Assembly (NCBI GenBank): GCA_910578335.1
Contig: CAJTPU010000032.1
Coordinates: 1-22,805 of the forward strand
Source of the DNA: an uncultured Lachnospiraceae bacterium
GTDB taxonomy: Bacteria > Bacillota > Clostridia > Lachnospirales > Lachnospiraceae
Length of the DNA: 22,805 nucleotides
Direction of reading: 5' to 3'
The notes under the pieces were generated by a model. The model saw only the letters and a program-made list of their open reading frames with translations. It was not told the origin of the DNA and searched no databases. Below are positions 14,798 through 22,805 of this stretch, piece by piece. The first letter of the stretch is position 1, and each line of letters starts with the position of its first letter. A program made the translations under genes and the position numbers.

Positions 14798-16617
14798 TCC
14801 GAATATAAGTGCTCTATATGTTGCTTATAAAACTCCCATTGCTCTTCTGCCTCGAAAATTTTGGATAATGCATAGGAAGCCTTCACATAAGGAAGGCTTT
14901 CTTCTTTTGTGTAAACCCCGGTCTTCCAAAGCTGTTCCATATCCCAGCCCACACCGTACAAAGCCGAAATAGCCATTGCGCTCCTGCCTGCGCCCATTCC
15001 CAGACGGATTCCTTTTTCCGAAACGGCTATCGCCTCCGCATACCTGCCGGCATTACCCAACAGATTTCCAAGATTGCTCATTATCGACTCATAGCAAGCC
15101 ACATAGTATTCCAGAGAAAAGGGCTTCTCCTCATATTGCTTCTTTAGGATTTCCAACAAGGCGATTCCTTCTTCCCGCCTGCCGTCCCTGTCGTAAGAAT
15201 GCACCAGCAGATTTATCGTGCGCACCTCCTGAAAGCTGAAGCTCCAGTCTGCCAGTTTTTCCAAACTGACCTTGGGCATGGTAAGATACAGCGCTTCCTC
15301 CTGCAGCCTTGAATGCTCCTTTGGCGTTATTTTCTTCTGACAGTACAAAGCCGTCGCCTTGAGGCTCTTAAAATACTGTAAGGAAAATTTGTCCCCGCCT
15401 TCCATCTTTGCTTCCAGCTCTTCCAGTATCTCCTCCGCCTCTTTGCTATACCCCAGCGTCATCAGTCCGCACGCTCTGTCCGCCTCGGCAAACAGCTCCG
15501 GACGCTCCACCTGTATGGTAAGCTCAAAGCGGTCTCCCGTCATGCCTATACGCTCCAAAAGCTTCTGGTACACCTGCTTCTTGGGCGCCACCTTTCCCTT
15601 CTCGATGCGGGATATGGTGACAGGGTCACAGATGCCCTCGGACAGTTCTTCCTGCGACAACCCCAGCACCCTTCTCCTCGCGCGGATAATGTCGCCAAAC
15701 TGCTCCACATTCGCCACACCATAGGGAATGTTCCATATCCACTCCTTTTCCTCTATGGCATACTTTTCATACACCCATGAAAGAGCATCCAGAATTTCCG
15801 CAAGCTTCGCCTTTCTTTCCGGCGTATCCGTATCATATTCCAGAAGAAAACGTAAAAGCTTCCTTAAGTAAAACAGCTTCCCCGCCTCCTGCAATTGTTT
15901 GACTGCCTTTTTGGCAAGCTGCACCGCCTCCTCCGTTTTTCCCTCCCTCATCAAAATCTGCAGAAGACGGTAGGCAAGCTGCGGATAAAGCCTGCTTCTG
16001 TCCTCCTCACCGGCAAAATGCTCCAGATGCAGAAGCAGCCACGCATAGCCTTCGGACGCCTGCGCCGGCTCTCCCTGCTCTTCCAGAAATCTGTAGCGCA
16101 TCATCAACAGCACAAATTCCGTCAGCGCCATGCCCATATCCTTTACTCTTCCGGAAACCACATCCTCCATGGAATTCTTCCCCTCGGTGATGCTCCACGC
16201 CTCTGCCAGCTTCTCCTGCAGTCCCTCCACGCTGCCGCATTTCCAGTCAAACATAACCTGCGCCAGCAGTAAGAGCTGCCTGTGCAGCTTTCCCTTGCGC
16301 TCCGCCTTTCTTTTGTAGCGGGCAATCAGCTCCGGCGCTGTCGTCTTGTTTCCCTCCTCCACAGCGGACATCATCTGTTCCCTGAGCTTTAGTAACTGCT
16401 GCTCCTTTGGGCTTAACAAATAGGCAAATTTGTCTGCTGAAACCCCTGCCCTCTGCAAAAGCGCATCCGCTATCATTTTGTCACAGGTGCGCTCTCCCGT
16501 CTCCACTCTCATCAGAAAAGCACGGGAGCACAGCCCCCTGCTCAGCTCGCTCAGGCTCAGTCCCGCCCTGTTTCTTTCGTAATTTATCATTTTTCCAATT
16601 TGATTCTGTTCCCGCAT
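14794..16617 (-). CDS. Tandem HTH_XRE/helical-repeat (TPR-like) regulator, RRNPP-like
   Basis: This 607-residue protein has two similar halves. Residues about 5-60 form an XRE-type HTH (SLSELSRGLCSRAFLMRVETG), followed by helical repeats to about 300. A second, more canonical HTH lies at about 307-360 (LSQEELSEGICDPVTISRIEKG), followed by more TPR-like helices to the end (for example YAEAIAVSEKGIRLG). HTH plus TPR is the plan of Rgg/PlcR/PrgX-type receptors, in which the repeat domain binds a short peptide and the HTH binds DNA. Duplication in one chain is unusual for characterised members. GAGG lies seven bases before the ATG. The gene ends tail-to-tail with the 49-residue secreted peptide gene, overlapping by four bases, which makes that peptide the obvious candidate ligand. 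It follows the GDPD gene after 47 bases and may be co-transcribed with it. Confidence 0.85.
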   Translation of the reverse strand: MREQNQIGKMINYERNRAGLSLSELSRGLCSRAFLMRVETGERTCDKMIADALLQRAGVSADKFAYLLSPKEQQLLKLREQMMSAVEEGNKTTAPELIARYKRKAERKGKLHRQLLLLAQVMFDWKCGSVEGLQEKLAEAWSITEGKNSMEDVVSGRVKDMGMALTEFVLLMMRYRFLEEQGEPAQASEGYAWLLLHLEHFAGEEDRSRLYPQLAYRLLQILMREGKTEEAVQLAKKAVKQLQEAGKLFYLRKLLRFLLEYDTDTPERKAKLAEILDALSWVYEKYAIEEKEWIWNIPYGVANVEQFGDIIRARRRVLGLSQEELSEGICDPVTISRIEKGKVAPKKQVYQKLLERIGMTGDRFELTIQVERPELFAEADRACGLMTLGYSKEAEEILEELEAKMEGGDKFSLQYFKSLKATALYCQKKITPKEHSRLQEEALYLTMPKVSLEKLADWSFSFQEVRTINLLVHSYDRDGRREEGIALLEILKKQYEEKPFSLEYYVACYESIMSNLGNLLGNAGRYAEAIAVSEKGIRLGMGAGRSAMAISALYGVGWDMEQLWKTGVYTKEESLPYVKASYALSKIFEAEEQWEFYKQHIEHLYSD

Positions 16618-16639
16618 TGCCCTACCTCTTTTGTATAAA

Positions 16640-16672
16640 CCGGATAACGGCAGTCCGGCAGCCGTTATTCGG
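16640..16672. promoter_or_regulatory. Inverted repeat over the GDPD stop codon, upstream of the regulator
   Basis: CCGGATAACGGC (16640-16651) and GCCGTTATTCGG (16661-16672) pair at 11 of 12 positions. The minus strand continues GGTTTATAC, too poor in T for a confident terminator. It could be a partial terminator or an autoregulatory operator for the HTH/TPR regulator that starts about 20 bases further on. Confidence 0.45.
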
Positions 16673-17498
16673 GAAGAAAGCTGTCAAAAATAAACAAATC
16701 AAAATCCCTTTGCCGGTTCGTCAGCTCCTCTTTGCTCCGTATGGTCCATGCCACCGCAGGACAGCGGTACAGATACCGGCACAGCCTGCGTGACAAATCC
16801 TTATAGCGCCTGTGGTTGTACGCAATGAAATCCGGCTTCGTCAAACAATTGAACAGCAGATGGTGCAATGCAAAATACAAGAGCGGGGAAAATTCCTTTT
16901 CACCCGATTTTAGAAAATTATCCGCAAGCTGTCCCCGCATAATCTCCCTGCGGTTTTGCTTGTACCAGAGCAGCCCCAGCGGATTAAAGGACTCAATGCA
17001 GTACACCCCGCCGTAGCCCTGCAGCAGCTTGTCCGCAACCGGGCACACCTCCGTAAGCCCGCCCGGAATCTTGTACTCGATAATCAGAGGAACCCTGCCT
17101 GCCACCAGCTCTAAAAAATCAGCAAATTTGGGAATCCGCTCCTTCGAATCAAACAAGGTAAACTGCTGTAACTCCTCATAGGTATAATCTGCCACCTTCT
17201 TGTCGATGCCGCACACGCGCTTTAGGGAAAAATCATGAAACACCACCGGCACCTTGTCGAGCGTAAGCTGTACATCCAACTCTATTCCAAATCCTGCATC
17301 CACCGCCTTTTGAAACGCAGCCATAGAATTTTCCGGCGCATCGGAAGCATTATCATGCAGCCCTCTGTGGGCATACAGCACGCCTTCAAAAGGCGTCTTG
17401 TCGGGTCTGTGCAGCATCCGCGGCATTATCATCAGCAAATACAGCGCTGCCGCGGCAGCAAAAATGCACACCGCCACCAGCAATATTGTCTTAATCAT
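16665..17498 (-). CDS. Membrane-anchored glycerophosphodiester phosphodiesterase-family protein
   Basis: The family (GDPD/UgpQ) hydrolyses glycerophosphodiesters to glycerol 3-phosphate and an alcohol. This 277-residue protein has an N-terminal membrane helix (about 3-24) and then the catalytic domain. Key residues are present: H44-R45-G46, E56-N57 in PENSMAAF, the metal ligands E73 and D75 in GIELDVQLT, and H88 in VVFHD. The anchor suggests action at the membrane, perhaps on lipid- or teichoic-acid-derived substrates; this is inference. AAAGG lies about eight bases before the ATG. It sits between the MFS gene (66 bases upstream) and the HTH/TPR regulator, all on one strand. The last codons overlap an inverted repeat. 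Confidence 0.88.
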   Translation of the reverse strand: MIKTILLVAVCIFAAAAALYLLMIMPRMLHRPDKTPFEGVLYAHRGLHDNASDAPENSMAAFQKAVDAGFGIELDVQLTLDKVPVVFHDFSLKRVCGIDKKVADYTYEELQQFTLFDSKERIPKFADFLELVAGRVPLIIEYKIPGGLTEVCPVADKLLQGYGGVYCIESFNPLGLLWYKQNRREIMRGQLADNFLKSGEKEFSPLLYFALHHLLFNCLTKPDFIAYNHRRYKDLSRRLCRYLYRCPAVAWTIRSKEELTNRQRDFDLFIFDSFLPE

Positions 17499-17564
17499 AA
17501 AAATATACCTTTCCTGCCTTTGTTATTCTAAAGCCTTGCGGCACGCTGCCGTTTCGGCTGCTTC

Positions 17565-18863
17565 TTAATCGTCTACGTCAAAATTTTCCAACAGGCTTTC
17601 CTTTTTAGCCGGTTTCACATCCCCGTGCCTTACCTGTGTCATAGTCAGAAACGCCAACAGGGAGAAAATCATGGCATAGGGGAACAACGTCTGATAGGAA
17701 ACGTGCTCCAAAAAATAGCCTGACAAAATCGGCGTCATTATCTGTGCCGCCATGGAGAAAGTATAGTAAGTCCCCGTAAACTTCCCAATATCTGCCCCTT
17801 CGCTCATCGCCACTATCATCGGGTAGGAATTGACGTTAATTGCCGCCCAAGCCACGCCAATCAAAGCAAACGCCACATTGATAACCGGCGTATATTCCTT
17901 GACAAAAATAGCGGCAAGATAGCAGGCTGCCATCAAAAGCACGCCGCCCATAATCGTCTTTTTCCTGCCAAATCGTCCCGATATCTGCCCGATGGGGATA
18001 TAGCTGATAATCGCCGCCACCGTGGCTACCATCAGACAGTCCGCAAAACCGCTCCCCTCCAGCTTCCAGACCACTATCGTATAACGGGAAAATGCCGTCG
18101 TGACCGCATTGTATGCCGTAAACCACAGGAAAATGGAGGCAAGCATAAAAATCATGCTGCGCTTTACCTCGGGCGCAAGCACCGTCTTCTTTTTCTCTTC
18201 CCTTTCACCGCCGCCGCTTTCCTTTGGCGTATCCGCTTTTTCCTCAGCCGCCACCTGCGCTGCAATTTTCTTCTCCCTAATGGTCAGCACCAGAACAAGT
18301 ACCGCCACTATCATAACCGCCGCCACGCTGATAAAAAGCGGCTCATAGTTGGGTCTGCTGCCTTTTCCCACCAGAAGCTTTATCATAATCAGAGAGTATA
18401 CGCCGCCGACAGCCCCCAAAAGATTAATCACCGCATTGGCGCGGCTTCGCAGTCTGTTCGGTGTCAAATCCGGCATCAGCGCTACCGCCGGGGAACGGTA
18501 AATTCCCATGGATATCAGAACACCAAATAAAGCGCCCACAAACAGCGGCAGATTCACTGCCTGGTCCGCCACAGGCAGCAGCAGCAAAAAGACGACTGCC
18601 AGAGCGGTCCCCGTAATAATGAACGGCGTTCTTTTTCCCAGCTTTGTGTCCACCTTATCGGAAATGCTTCCAAAAACCGGCAGCAGGAAAATTGCCAGCA
18701 CATTATCTAACGCCATAACCATGCCGGTGACGGTTTCTCCCAGTCCAAACGTATTTTTCAGCATCAGGGGAATAATATTGTCATACACCTGCCAGAAGCT
18801 GCTGATGGACATAAAAGCAAGCCCGATTAAAAAAGTACGTCCGTAATTCAATTTTTTACCCAT
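17565..18863 (-). CDS. MFS transporter (GPH/SLC45-like)
   Basis: This 432-residue protein has about twelve hydrophobic segments and a central cytoplasmic loop rich in Lys/Glu (about 205-235). The loop between helices 2 and 3 reads GSISDKVDTKLGKRTPF, the MFS signature in the form seen in sugar:cation symporters of the GPH and SLC45/SUT groups. A sugar or glycoside is therefore the likeliest substrate, but it is not determined. The ATG at 18863 is preceded by GGAGG at five bases. An in-frame ATG four codons earlier overlaps that site. The gene heads a possible operon with the GDPD gene and the regulator. Confidence 0.85.
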   Translation of the reverse strand: MGKKLNYGRTFLIGLAFMSISSFWQVYDNIIPLMLKNTFGLGETVTGMVMALDNVLAIFLLPVFGSISDKVDTKLGKRTPFIITGTALAVVFLLLLPVADQAVNLPLFVGALFGVLISMGIYRSPAVALMPDLTPNRLRSRANAVINLLGAVGGVYSLIMIKLLVGKGSRPNYEPLFISVAAVMIVAVLVLVLTIREKKIAAQVAAEEKADTPKESGGGEREEKKKTVLAPEVKRSMIFMLASIFLWFTAYNAVTTAFSRYTIVVWKLEGSGFADCLMVATVAAIISYIPIGQISGRFGRKKTIMGGVLLMAACYLAAIFVKEYTPVINVAFALIGVAWAAINVNSYPMIVAMSEGADIGKFTGTYYTFSMAAQIMTPILSGYFLEHVSYQTLFPYAMIFSLLAFLTMTQVRHGDVKPAKKESLLENFDVDD

Positions 18864-18940
18864 TTTTACCTCCATACCTAAGCTATTACATTTATTTTTG
18901 AATCTATATCTTTAATATTTCCGTTTTTTTCCATTTTAGC

Positions 18941-18949
18941 ATTATATCA
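18941..18949 (-). promoter_or_regulatory. Extended -10 promoter for the MFS gene
   Basis: On the minus strand TGATATAAT (18949-18941) is a perfect TGnTATAAT extended -10. No good -35 is seen 17 bases upstream, which extended -10 promoters can tolerate. Confidence 0.5.
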
Positions 18950-19004
18950 AAACAAGTTCAACGAGTTTTCACTGCAGCTTTTTTCCACAATTGTAAAAAT
19001 TCTC

Positions 19005-19032
19005 TTGAAAAAGCCCCCTTTTCATGTAAAAA
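19005..19032 (+). promoter_or_regulatory. Candidate promoter of the ABC-F/PHP operon
   Basis: TTGAAA (19005-19010), 16 bases, TAAAAA (19027-19032). The match is moderate. A small GGCGG/CCGCC hairpin lies in the implied leader before the AAAGGA ribosome binding site. Confidence 0.35.
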
Positions 19033-19103
19033 TAAGAAGCGGCGGCGCAAAACCGCCTGATGATACCGTTTGACCGCATTGCATAAAAGAAAGGACTGAC
19101 AAT

Positions 19104-20738
19104 ATGATTTCTGCAAACAACGTAACCTACAGAGTGGGCAAAAAAGCACTATTTGAAGACGTGAATATAAAATTTACCGAGGGAGGATGCTACGGTCTGA
19201 TTGGCGCCAACGGCGCCGGCAAATCTACCTTTTTAAAAATACTTTCCGGACAGCTTGAAACCACGAACGGCGACATTTTCATCACCCCCGGGCAGCGCCT
19301 TTCCGTTCTGGAGCAGGACCACTTCAAATACGACGAAAATACCGTGCTGGATTTGGTGATTATGGGCAATGAGAGACTCTATCAAATCATGAAGGAAAAA
19401 GAGGCGATTTACGCCAAAGAAGATTTTACCGACGAGGATGGCATCCGTGCCAGCGAGCTGGAGGCGGAATTTGCGGAGATGGACGGCTGGGAAGCCGAAT
19501 CTGACGCCGCTTCCCTCTTAAACGGACTTGGCATCGACACCGCACTGCATTATGCGCAGATGAAGAGCCTTAACGGCAGCGAGAAAGTAAAGGTGCTGCT
19601 CGCCAAAGCGCTTTTCGGCAATCCTGATATCCTGCTTTTAGACGAGCCGACCAACCATCTGGATTTGGATGCGATTGCATGGCTGGAAAACTTCCTGATA
19701 GACTTTGAAAATACCGTTATCGTAGTATCCCACGACCGCTACTTCTTAAACAAAGTGTGCACCCACACCGCCGATATTGATTACGGCAAAATCCAGCTCT
19801 ACGCCGGCAATTACGATTTCTGGTATGAGTCCAGCCAGCTTCTGATACGGCAGATGAAGGAAGCGAACAAAAAGAAAGAAGAAAAAATCAAGGAGCTGCA
19901 GGAATTTATCTCCCGTTTTTCCGCCAACGCCTCCAAGTCAAAGCAGGCTACTGCCAGAAAGCGCGCGCTGGAAAAAATTGAGCTGGATGAAATCCGCCCC
20001 TCCAGCCGCAAATATCCCTACATTGATTTCCGCCCCGACAGGGAAATCGGCAACGAGGTGCTTACTGTAGAGCATCTGAGCAAAACGGTAAACGGCGAAA
20101 AGGTGCTGGACGATATCTCCTTTATTGTAGGGCACAATGACAAAATTGCCTTTGTGGGCGGCAACGAGCTTGCCAAGACTACTTTATTTCAGATTCTTGC
20201 CGGAGAGCTGGAGCCGGATGCAGGCAGCTATAAATGGGGCGTCACCACATCGCAGGCGTATTTCCCCAAGGACAGCACGGCGGAATTTGACAGTGACCTC
20301 ACCATCGCTGACTGGCTGACAGGCTATTCGCCGGTTAAGGATGTAACCTATGTGCGCGGCTTCCTTGGACGTATGCTTTTTGCAGGTGAGGACGGCGTCA
20401 AAAAGGTACGTGTGCTCTCCGGCGGTGAAAAGGTGCGCTGTCTTCTGTCAAAAATGATGATAAGCGGCGCCAACTGCCTGATACTTGACGAGCCGACCAA
20501 CCACCTTGACATGGAGTCCATCACAGCGCTCAACAACGGGCTGATTAAATTTGGCGGCGTGGAGCTTTTTTCCTGCCACGACCACCAGTTTGTACAGACT
20601 ACCGCCAACCGCATTATGGAAATCCTGCCGGACGGCTCCCTCATTGACAAGATTACCACCTACGACGAATATCTGGAAAGCGACGAAATGGCAAGAAAAC
20701 GCACCGTATACACCAAGATGACGGAGGACGAGGACTGA
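19104..20738 (+). CDS. ABC-F family ATPase (YkpA/YbiT subgroup)
   Basis: ABC-F proteins have two ATPase domains and no membrane part, and act on ribosomes, for example in translation rescue or antibiotic protection. This 544-residue protein has Walker A GANGAGKST (34-42), Walker B LLLDEPTNHLD (177-187), the inter-domain helical linker (about 245-305), LSGGEK in the second half (438-443) and a second LDEPTNHLD (461-469). The first signature reads LNGSEK and the second P-loop reads GGNELAKTT, both off-consensus, but B. subtilis YkpA has the same kinds of change as I recall it. AAAGGA lies about eight bases before the ATG. The PHP-domain gene begins three bases after its stop. The YkpA/YbiT group is not generally tied to drug resistance. 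Confidence 0.93.
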   Translation: MISANNVTYRVGKKALFEDVNIKFTEGGCYGLIGANGAGKSTFLKILSGQLETTNGDIFITPGQRLSVLEQDHFKYDENTVLDLVIMGNERLYQIMKEKEAIYAKEDFTDEDGIRASELEAEFAEMDGWEAESDAASLLNGLGIDTALHYAQMKSLNGSEKVKVLLAKALFGNPDILLLDEPTNHLDLDAIAWLENFLIDFENTVIVVSHDRYFLNKVCTHTADIDYGKIQLYAGNYDFWYESSQLLIRQMKEANKKKEEKIKELQEFISRFSANASKSKQATARKRALEKIELDEIRPSSRKYPYIDFRPDREIGNEVLTVEHLSKTVNGEKVLDDISFIVGHNDKIAFVGGNELAKTTLFQILAGELEPDAGSYKWGVTTSQAYFPKDSTAEFDSDLTIADWLTGYSPVKDVTYVRGFLGRMLFAGEDGVKKVRVLSGGEKVRCLLSKMMISGANCLILDEPTNHLDMESITALNNGLIKFGGVELFSCHDHQFVQTTANRIMEILPDGSLIDKITTYDEYLESDEMARKRTVYTKMTEDED

Positions 20739-20741
20739 TTC

Positions 20742-21635
20742 ATGATTGATTTGCATGTACATTCCACCTGCTCAGACGGTACTTTTTCCCCAAGGGAGCT
20801 GGTGGAATACGCCCTGTCACACAATATCAGCGCCTTTGCCCTTACCGACCACGACACCGTCGCAGGGCTCGACGAGGCAATCTCTTATGCCGCTTTGCTC
20901 TCCGGGAAAGTCTGTGACAAAAATCCTGCCGGAAATACCCTCACGGTCATTTCCGGCATTGAACTGTCCACAGAATACGAATGCGGCGATATTCATGTGG
21001 TAGGGCTATTCATCAACTATCAGAAAAAAAGCTTTCAGGATTATATCACTTCCTTTGTAGCTTCCAGAGAGCTTCGCAACGAAAAAATGTGCTGCCTGCT
21101 GCAGGCGCACGGTATCGACATCACATATGAAGCCTTAAAAAACGCCTTTCCCGATGCCATTATCACAAGGGCGCATTACGCACGCTTTCTGACAGAGCAT
21201 GGTTATACGGGCAGCATGAAGGAGGCATTTGCGCGCTATGTAGGCGACCATGCCCCCTGCTTTGTTCCCCGTGAAAAAGTAACGCCCGTACAGGCGGTTT
21301 CCCTCATAAAAAGTGCGGACGGCATACCGGTTCTCGCCCATCCTGCCCTCTACCATTTAAGCAGCGCGCGTTTAGAGCAGCTTGTAAAAGAATTAAAGGA
21401 AGCAGGGCTGCTCGCCATAGAAGCCGTTTATTCCACCTATTCTCCGGCAGAAACCAGACAGATACATGCGCTTGCGAAAAAATACCACCTTGCCATAAGC
21501 GGCGGCTCCGACTTCCACGGCGCCAATAAACCCGGGCTTCAATTCGGCGCAGGCTATGGTAAGCTGTATATACATGAGGAAATCCTGGATAAGCTGAAAG
21601 CGCTGCTGATGCCCTCAGCCGAAACAATAAAATAA
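20742..21635 (+). CDS. PHP-domain phosphoesterase (RNase AM/TrpH-like)
   Basis: The 297-residue protein has the metal-binding PHP motifs: HVHSTCSDG (His5, His7, Asp12), TDHD (35-38), SGIE (Glu74), a His near 85 (DIHVVG), ITRAHYAR in the middle, AHPALY, and GSDFHG near residues 256-261. This pattern fits the YciV/TrpH group. E. coli YciV (RNase AM) is a 5'-3' exonuclease acting on short RNA, and related proteins cleave 3',5'-bisphosphonucleotides. Either role is possible. It follows the ABC-F gene after three bases and is surely co-transcribed. The gene is complete and ends just before a hairpin shared with the convergent surface-protein gene. Confidence 0.9.
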   Translation: MIDLHVHSTCSDGTFSPRELVEYALSHNISAFALTDHDTVAGLDEAISYAALLSGKVCDKNPAGNTLTVISGIELSTEYECGDIHVVGLFINYQKKSFQDYITSFVASRELRNEKMCCLLQAHGIDITYEALKNAFPDAIITRAHYARFLTEHGYTGSMKEAFARYVGDHAPCFVPREKVTPVQAVSLIKSADGIPVLAHPALYHLSSARLEQLVKELKEAGLLAIEAVYSTYSPAETRQIHALAKKYHLAISGGSDFHGANKPGLQFGAGYGKLYIHEEILDKLKALLMPSAETIK

Positions 21636-21674
21636 CAGGACGCGGCAGACCGCACAGGTGTCCTGCCGTCTGCC
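21636..21674 (-). terminator. Terminator between convergent PHP and surface-protein genes
   Basis: GGCAGAC (21644-21650) pairs with GTCTGCC (21668-21674), with CAGG/CCTG nested inside. On the minus strand TTATTTTATT follows shortly after. A CAGGAC/GTCCTG pairing is an alternative fold, and a T-run at 21686-21691 could serve the plus strand. Confidence 0.55.
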
Positions 21675-21689
21675 ATTATCCGTACCTTT

Positions 21690-22805
21690 TTACACTGCCA
21701 TCATGTTTGATGTCGTGTCGGTCTTTCTGCCGATGCTGTGATAATAGAACAAAATCACAAAGATAACTGCAATTGCCAGTATTCTGCGGAACCGTCCGCC
21801 ACGGCGTGCCCAGCGTATCAGCCTTGCCGTAAGCGCCTTCTTTTCCTCCTCTGTCATGCCATGGCTTTCATCGGCAAAATACAACGCCAGATAACCAAAC
21901 CCCGAAACCATTGCCAGCGTCGCGTAGATTCCTATCTTCGTCCGGGCACTGTCTTCCGTCTTCGGCTCATTATCCTTCGGACTTGCAGCGTTTCCTGTAT
22001 TTCCCGTATTCTGCGCACTGTCACTGCTTTCTGCTTTTGCCATATCCTGATATACGATAACATAAGTAGAAAAACGGTCCGTCTCTATGGTAATGGTATC
22101 TGCATCCGAATCCAAATCCTGTAAAACGGAAACCTCCCCATTATGTACCCGCATTACGGCATACTCCTGTACACCGTCCGCCGCCTTCAGATTTTCCGGT
22201 ACGGCAATGGTAATCCTGATTTTTCCCGAGGTTTCCGGTATTCTGTTCTGGCTCTCCCCGACAATCTTAAACAGACTGATATCCAGATACTGCCCTACCG
22301 CATAGCTTCCAAGCGCGCCGTCTACCGCCGCCCTGTCCTCCTCGCTTACGCGTTCTCCCGCATCCTCAACAGTCAGTATTATCCGGATGTTGACGCCGCC
22401 GGCTACCTGCTGTCTTTCGGCTTCCGTCAGCAGCATGTTTTCCAATTCCTTTTCCGGCATGGACAGACTGGTCTCCGGTGCGTTTTCTCCTTTTTCCACT
22501 TCCTTGTGAATCGCTCCCGCATTCCCTTGATTCTCCAAGCCTCCTTGACCGGAATTGCCGCCGGTGCTTTCACCCGTACTGCCGCCGGTGCTGCCTCCTG
22601 TATCTCCTCCGGTATTATCCCCCGTATTGCCGCCGGTTCCCGTCGCCGGTATCGTGCCGTTCTCCCGATATCCACATGCCGTACAGTTCCTATGTTTCGT
22701 CCCTTCCGCTTCCTCCGTCGCTTCCGTGTCCGTCACCCACTCACCGTAGCTGTGCTCCGAGAGCTCTGACTTCTCTCCGCAGGCGCACACATGCCAGTGA
22801 TTTGT
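21690..22805 (-). CDS. C-terminal part of a cell-surface protein (N terminus outside window)
   Basis: The frame is open to the window edge, so about 371 C-terminal residues are visible and the true start is outside. Near the edge is a module with paired cysteines (CACGEK... CTACGY) around HSYGEW and ATEEAEGT, a repeat common in Clostridia surface proteins and possibly zinc-binding. Next is a Gly/Thr/Ser-rich linker, then a soluble domain (VNIRIILTVEDAGERVSEED to about DRFSTYVIVYQD). Two hydrophobic helices close the protein (IGIYATLAMVSGFGYLALYF and ILAIAVIFVILFYYH), separated by a basic stretch. No LPxTG motif is seen, so anchoring is by membrane helices. The function is unknown. Confidence 0.75.
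   Translation of the reverse strand, partial: TNHWHVCACGEKSELSEHSYGEWVTDTEATEEAEGTKHRNCTACGYRENGTIPATGTGGNTGDNTGGDTGGSTGGSTGESTGGNSGQGGLENQGNAGAIHKEVEKGENAPETSLSMPEKELENMLLTEAERQQVAGGVNIRIILTVEDAGERVSEEDRAAVDGALGSYAVGQYLDISLFKIVGESQNRIPETSGKIRITIAVPENLKAADGVQEYAVMRVHNGEVSVLQDLDSDADTITIETDRFSTYVIVYQDMAKAESSDSAQNTGNTGNAASPKDNEPKTEDSARTKIGIYATLAMVSGFGYLALYFADESHGMTEEEKKALTARLIRWARRGGRFRRILAIAVIFVILFYYHSIGRKTDTTSNMMAV
22539..22640 (-). repeat. Gly-Thr-Ser-rich low-complexity repeat within the surface protein
   Basis: Short imperfect repeats of the type TGG-N/D/S run for about 34 residues (GNTGDNTGGDTGGSTGGSTG and on). The DNA shows matching 12-15 base repeats of GCCGCCGGT type. It is probably a flexible linker. 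Confidence 0.75.

Noticed and set aside
16681..16686. Perfect TTGACA on the minus strand upstream of the HTH/TPR regulator
   Set aside because: No -10 at 16-18 bases; the hexamer is explained by the last codons of the GDPD gene.
19104..20738. Degenerate motifs (LNGSEK, GGNELAKTT) in the ABC-F protein as a sign of inactivation
   Set aside because: As I recall, the same departures occur in B. subtilis YkpA, so they are a subgroup feature and not damage.

Overview
The window looks like a chromosomal segment of an anaerobic Firmicute, most likely a Lachnospiraceae member (class Clostridia). The signs are moderate GC content, strong AAGGAGG-type ribosome binding sites, SigA-like promoters, an Fe-S type PurF, a YkpA-like ABC-F protein, a LytTR/GHKL two-component pair and a FlxA-like coiled-coil protein. 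This is inference from gene style; there is no rRNA or tRNA to confirm it. No insertion sequence, phage gene or CRISPR array was seen.

Layout. 1-2.6 kb (minus): a lipoprotein solute-binding protein followed by a single-chain permease-ATPase fusion of the TauC/SsuC + TauB/SsuB type. 2.8-3.5 kb (minus): a FlxA-like coiled-coil protein. 3.6-5.7 kb (minus): a LytTR response regulator and GHKL sensor kinase, overlapping by one base. 6.0-6.4 kb (minus): an unrecognised 150-residue protein behind a sigma-28-like promoter. 6.7-7.5 kb (minus): a YitT-family membrane protein, divergent from a LysR regulator and a HAD phosphatase (7.7-9.3 kb, plus). 9.3-14.2 kb (minus): a purine block read purF-purB-purA plus a small two-helix membrane protein. 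PurF is the first committed step of de novo synthesis; PurA and PurB make AMP from IMP. The purF leader carries a very long perfect palindrome.

14.2-18.9 kb: an MFS transporter, a membrane-anchored GDPD-type phosphodiesterase and a 607-residue regulator with two HTH-plus-helical-repeat units (minus). Convergent with the regulator, and overlapping it at the stop codons, is a tiny plus-strand gene for a 49-residue secreted peptide with an excellent ribosome binding site. Together they look like an undescribed peptide-receptor (RRNPP-style) signalling pair and are the most interesting part of the window.

19.1-21.6 kb (plus): an ABC-F ATPase and a PHP-domain phosphoesterase in one operon. 21.7 kb to the end (minus): the C-terminal part of a surface protein whose N terminus lies outside the window.

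The stretch 14208-14647 holds no recognised protein gene, only two strong plus-strand hairpins and AT-rich DNA. All other gene-free gaps are shorter than about 300 bases.
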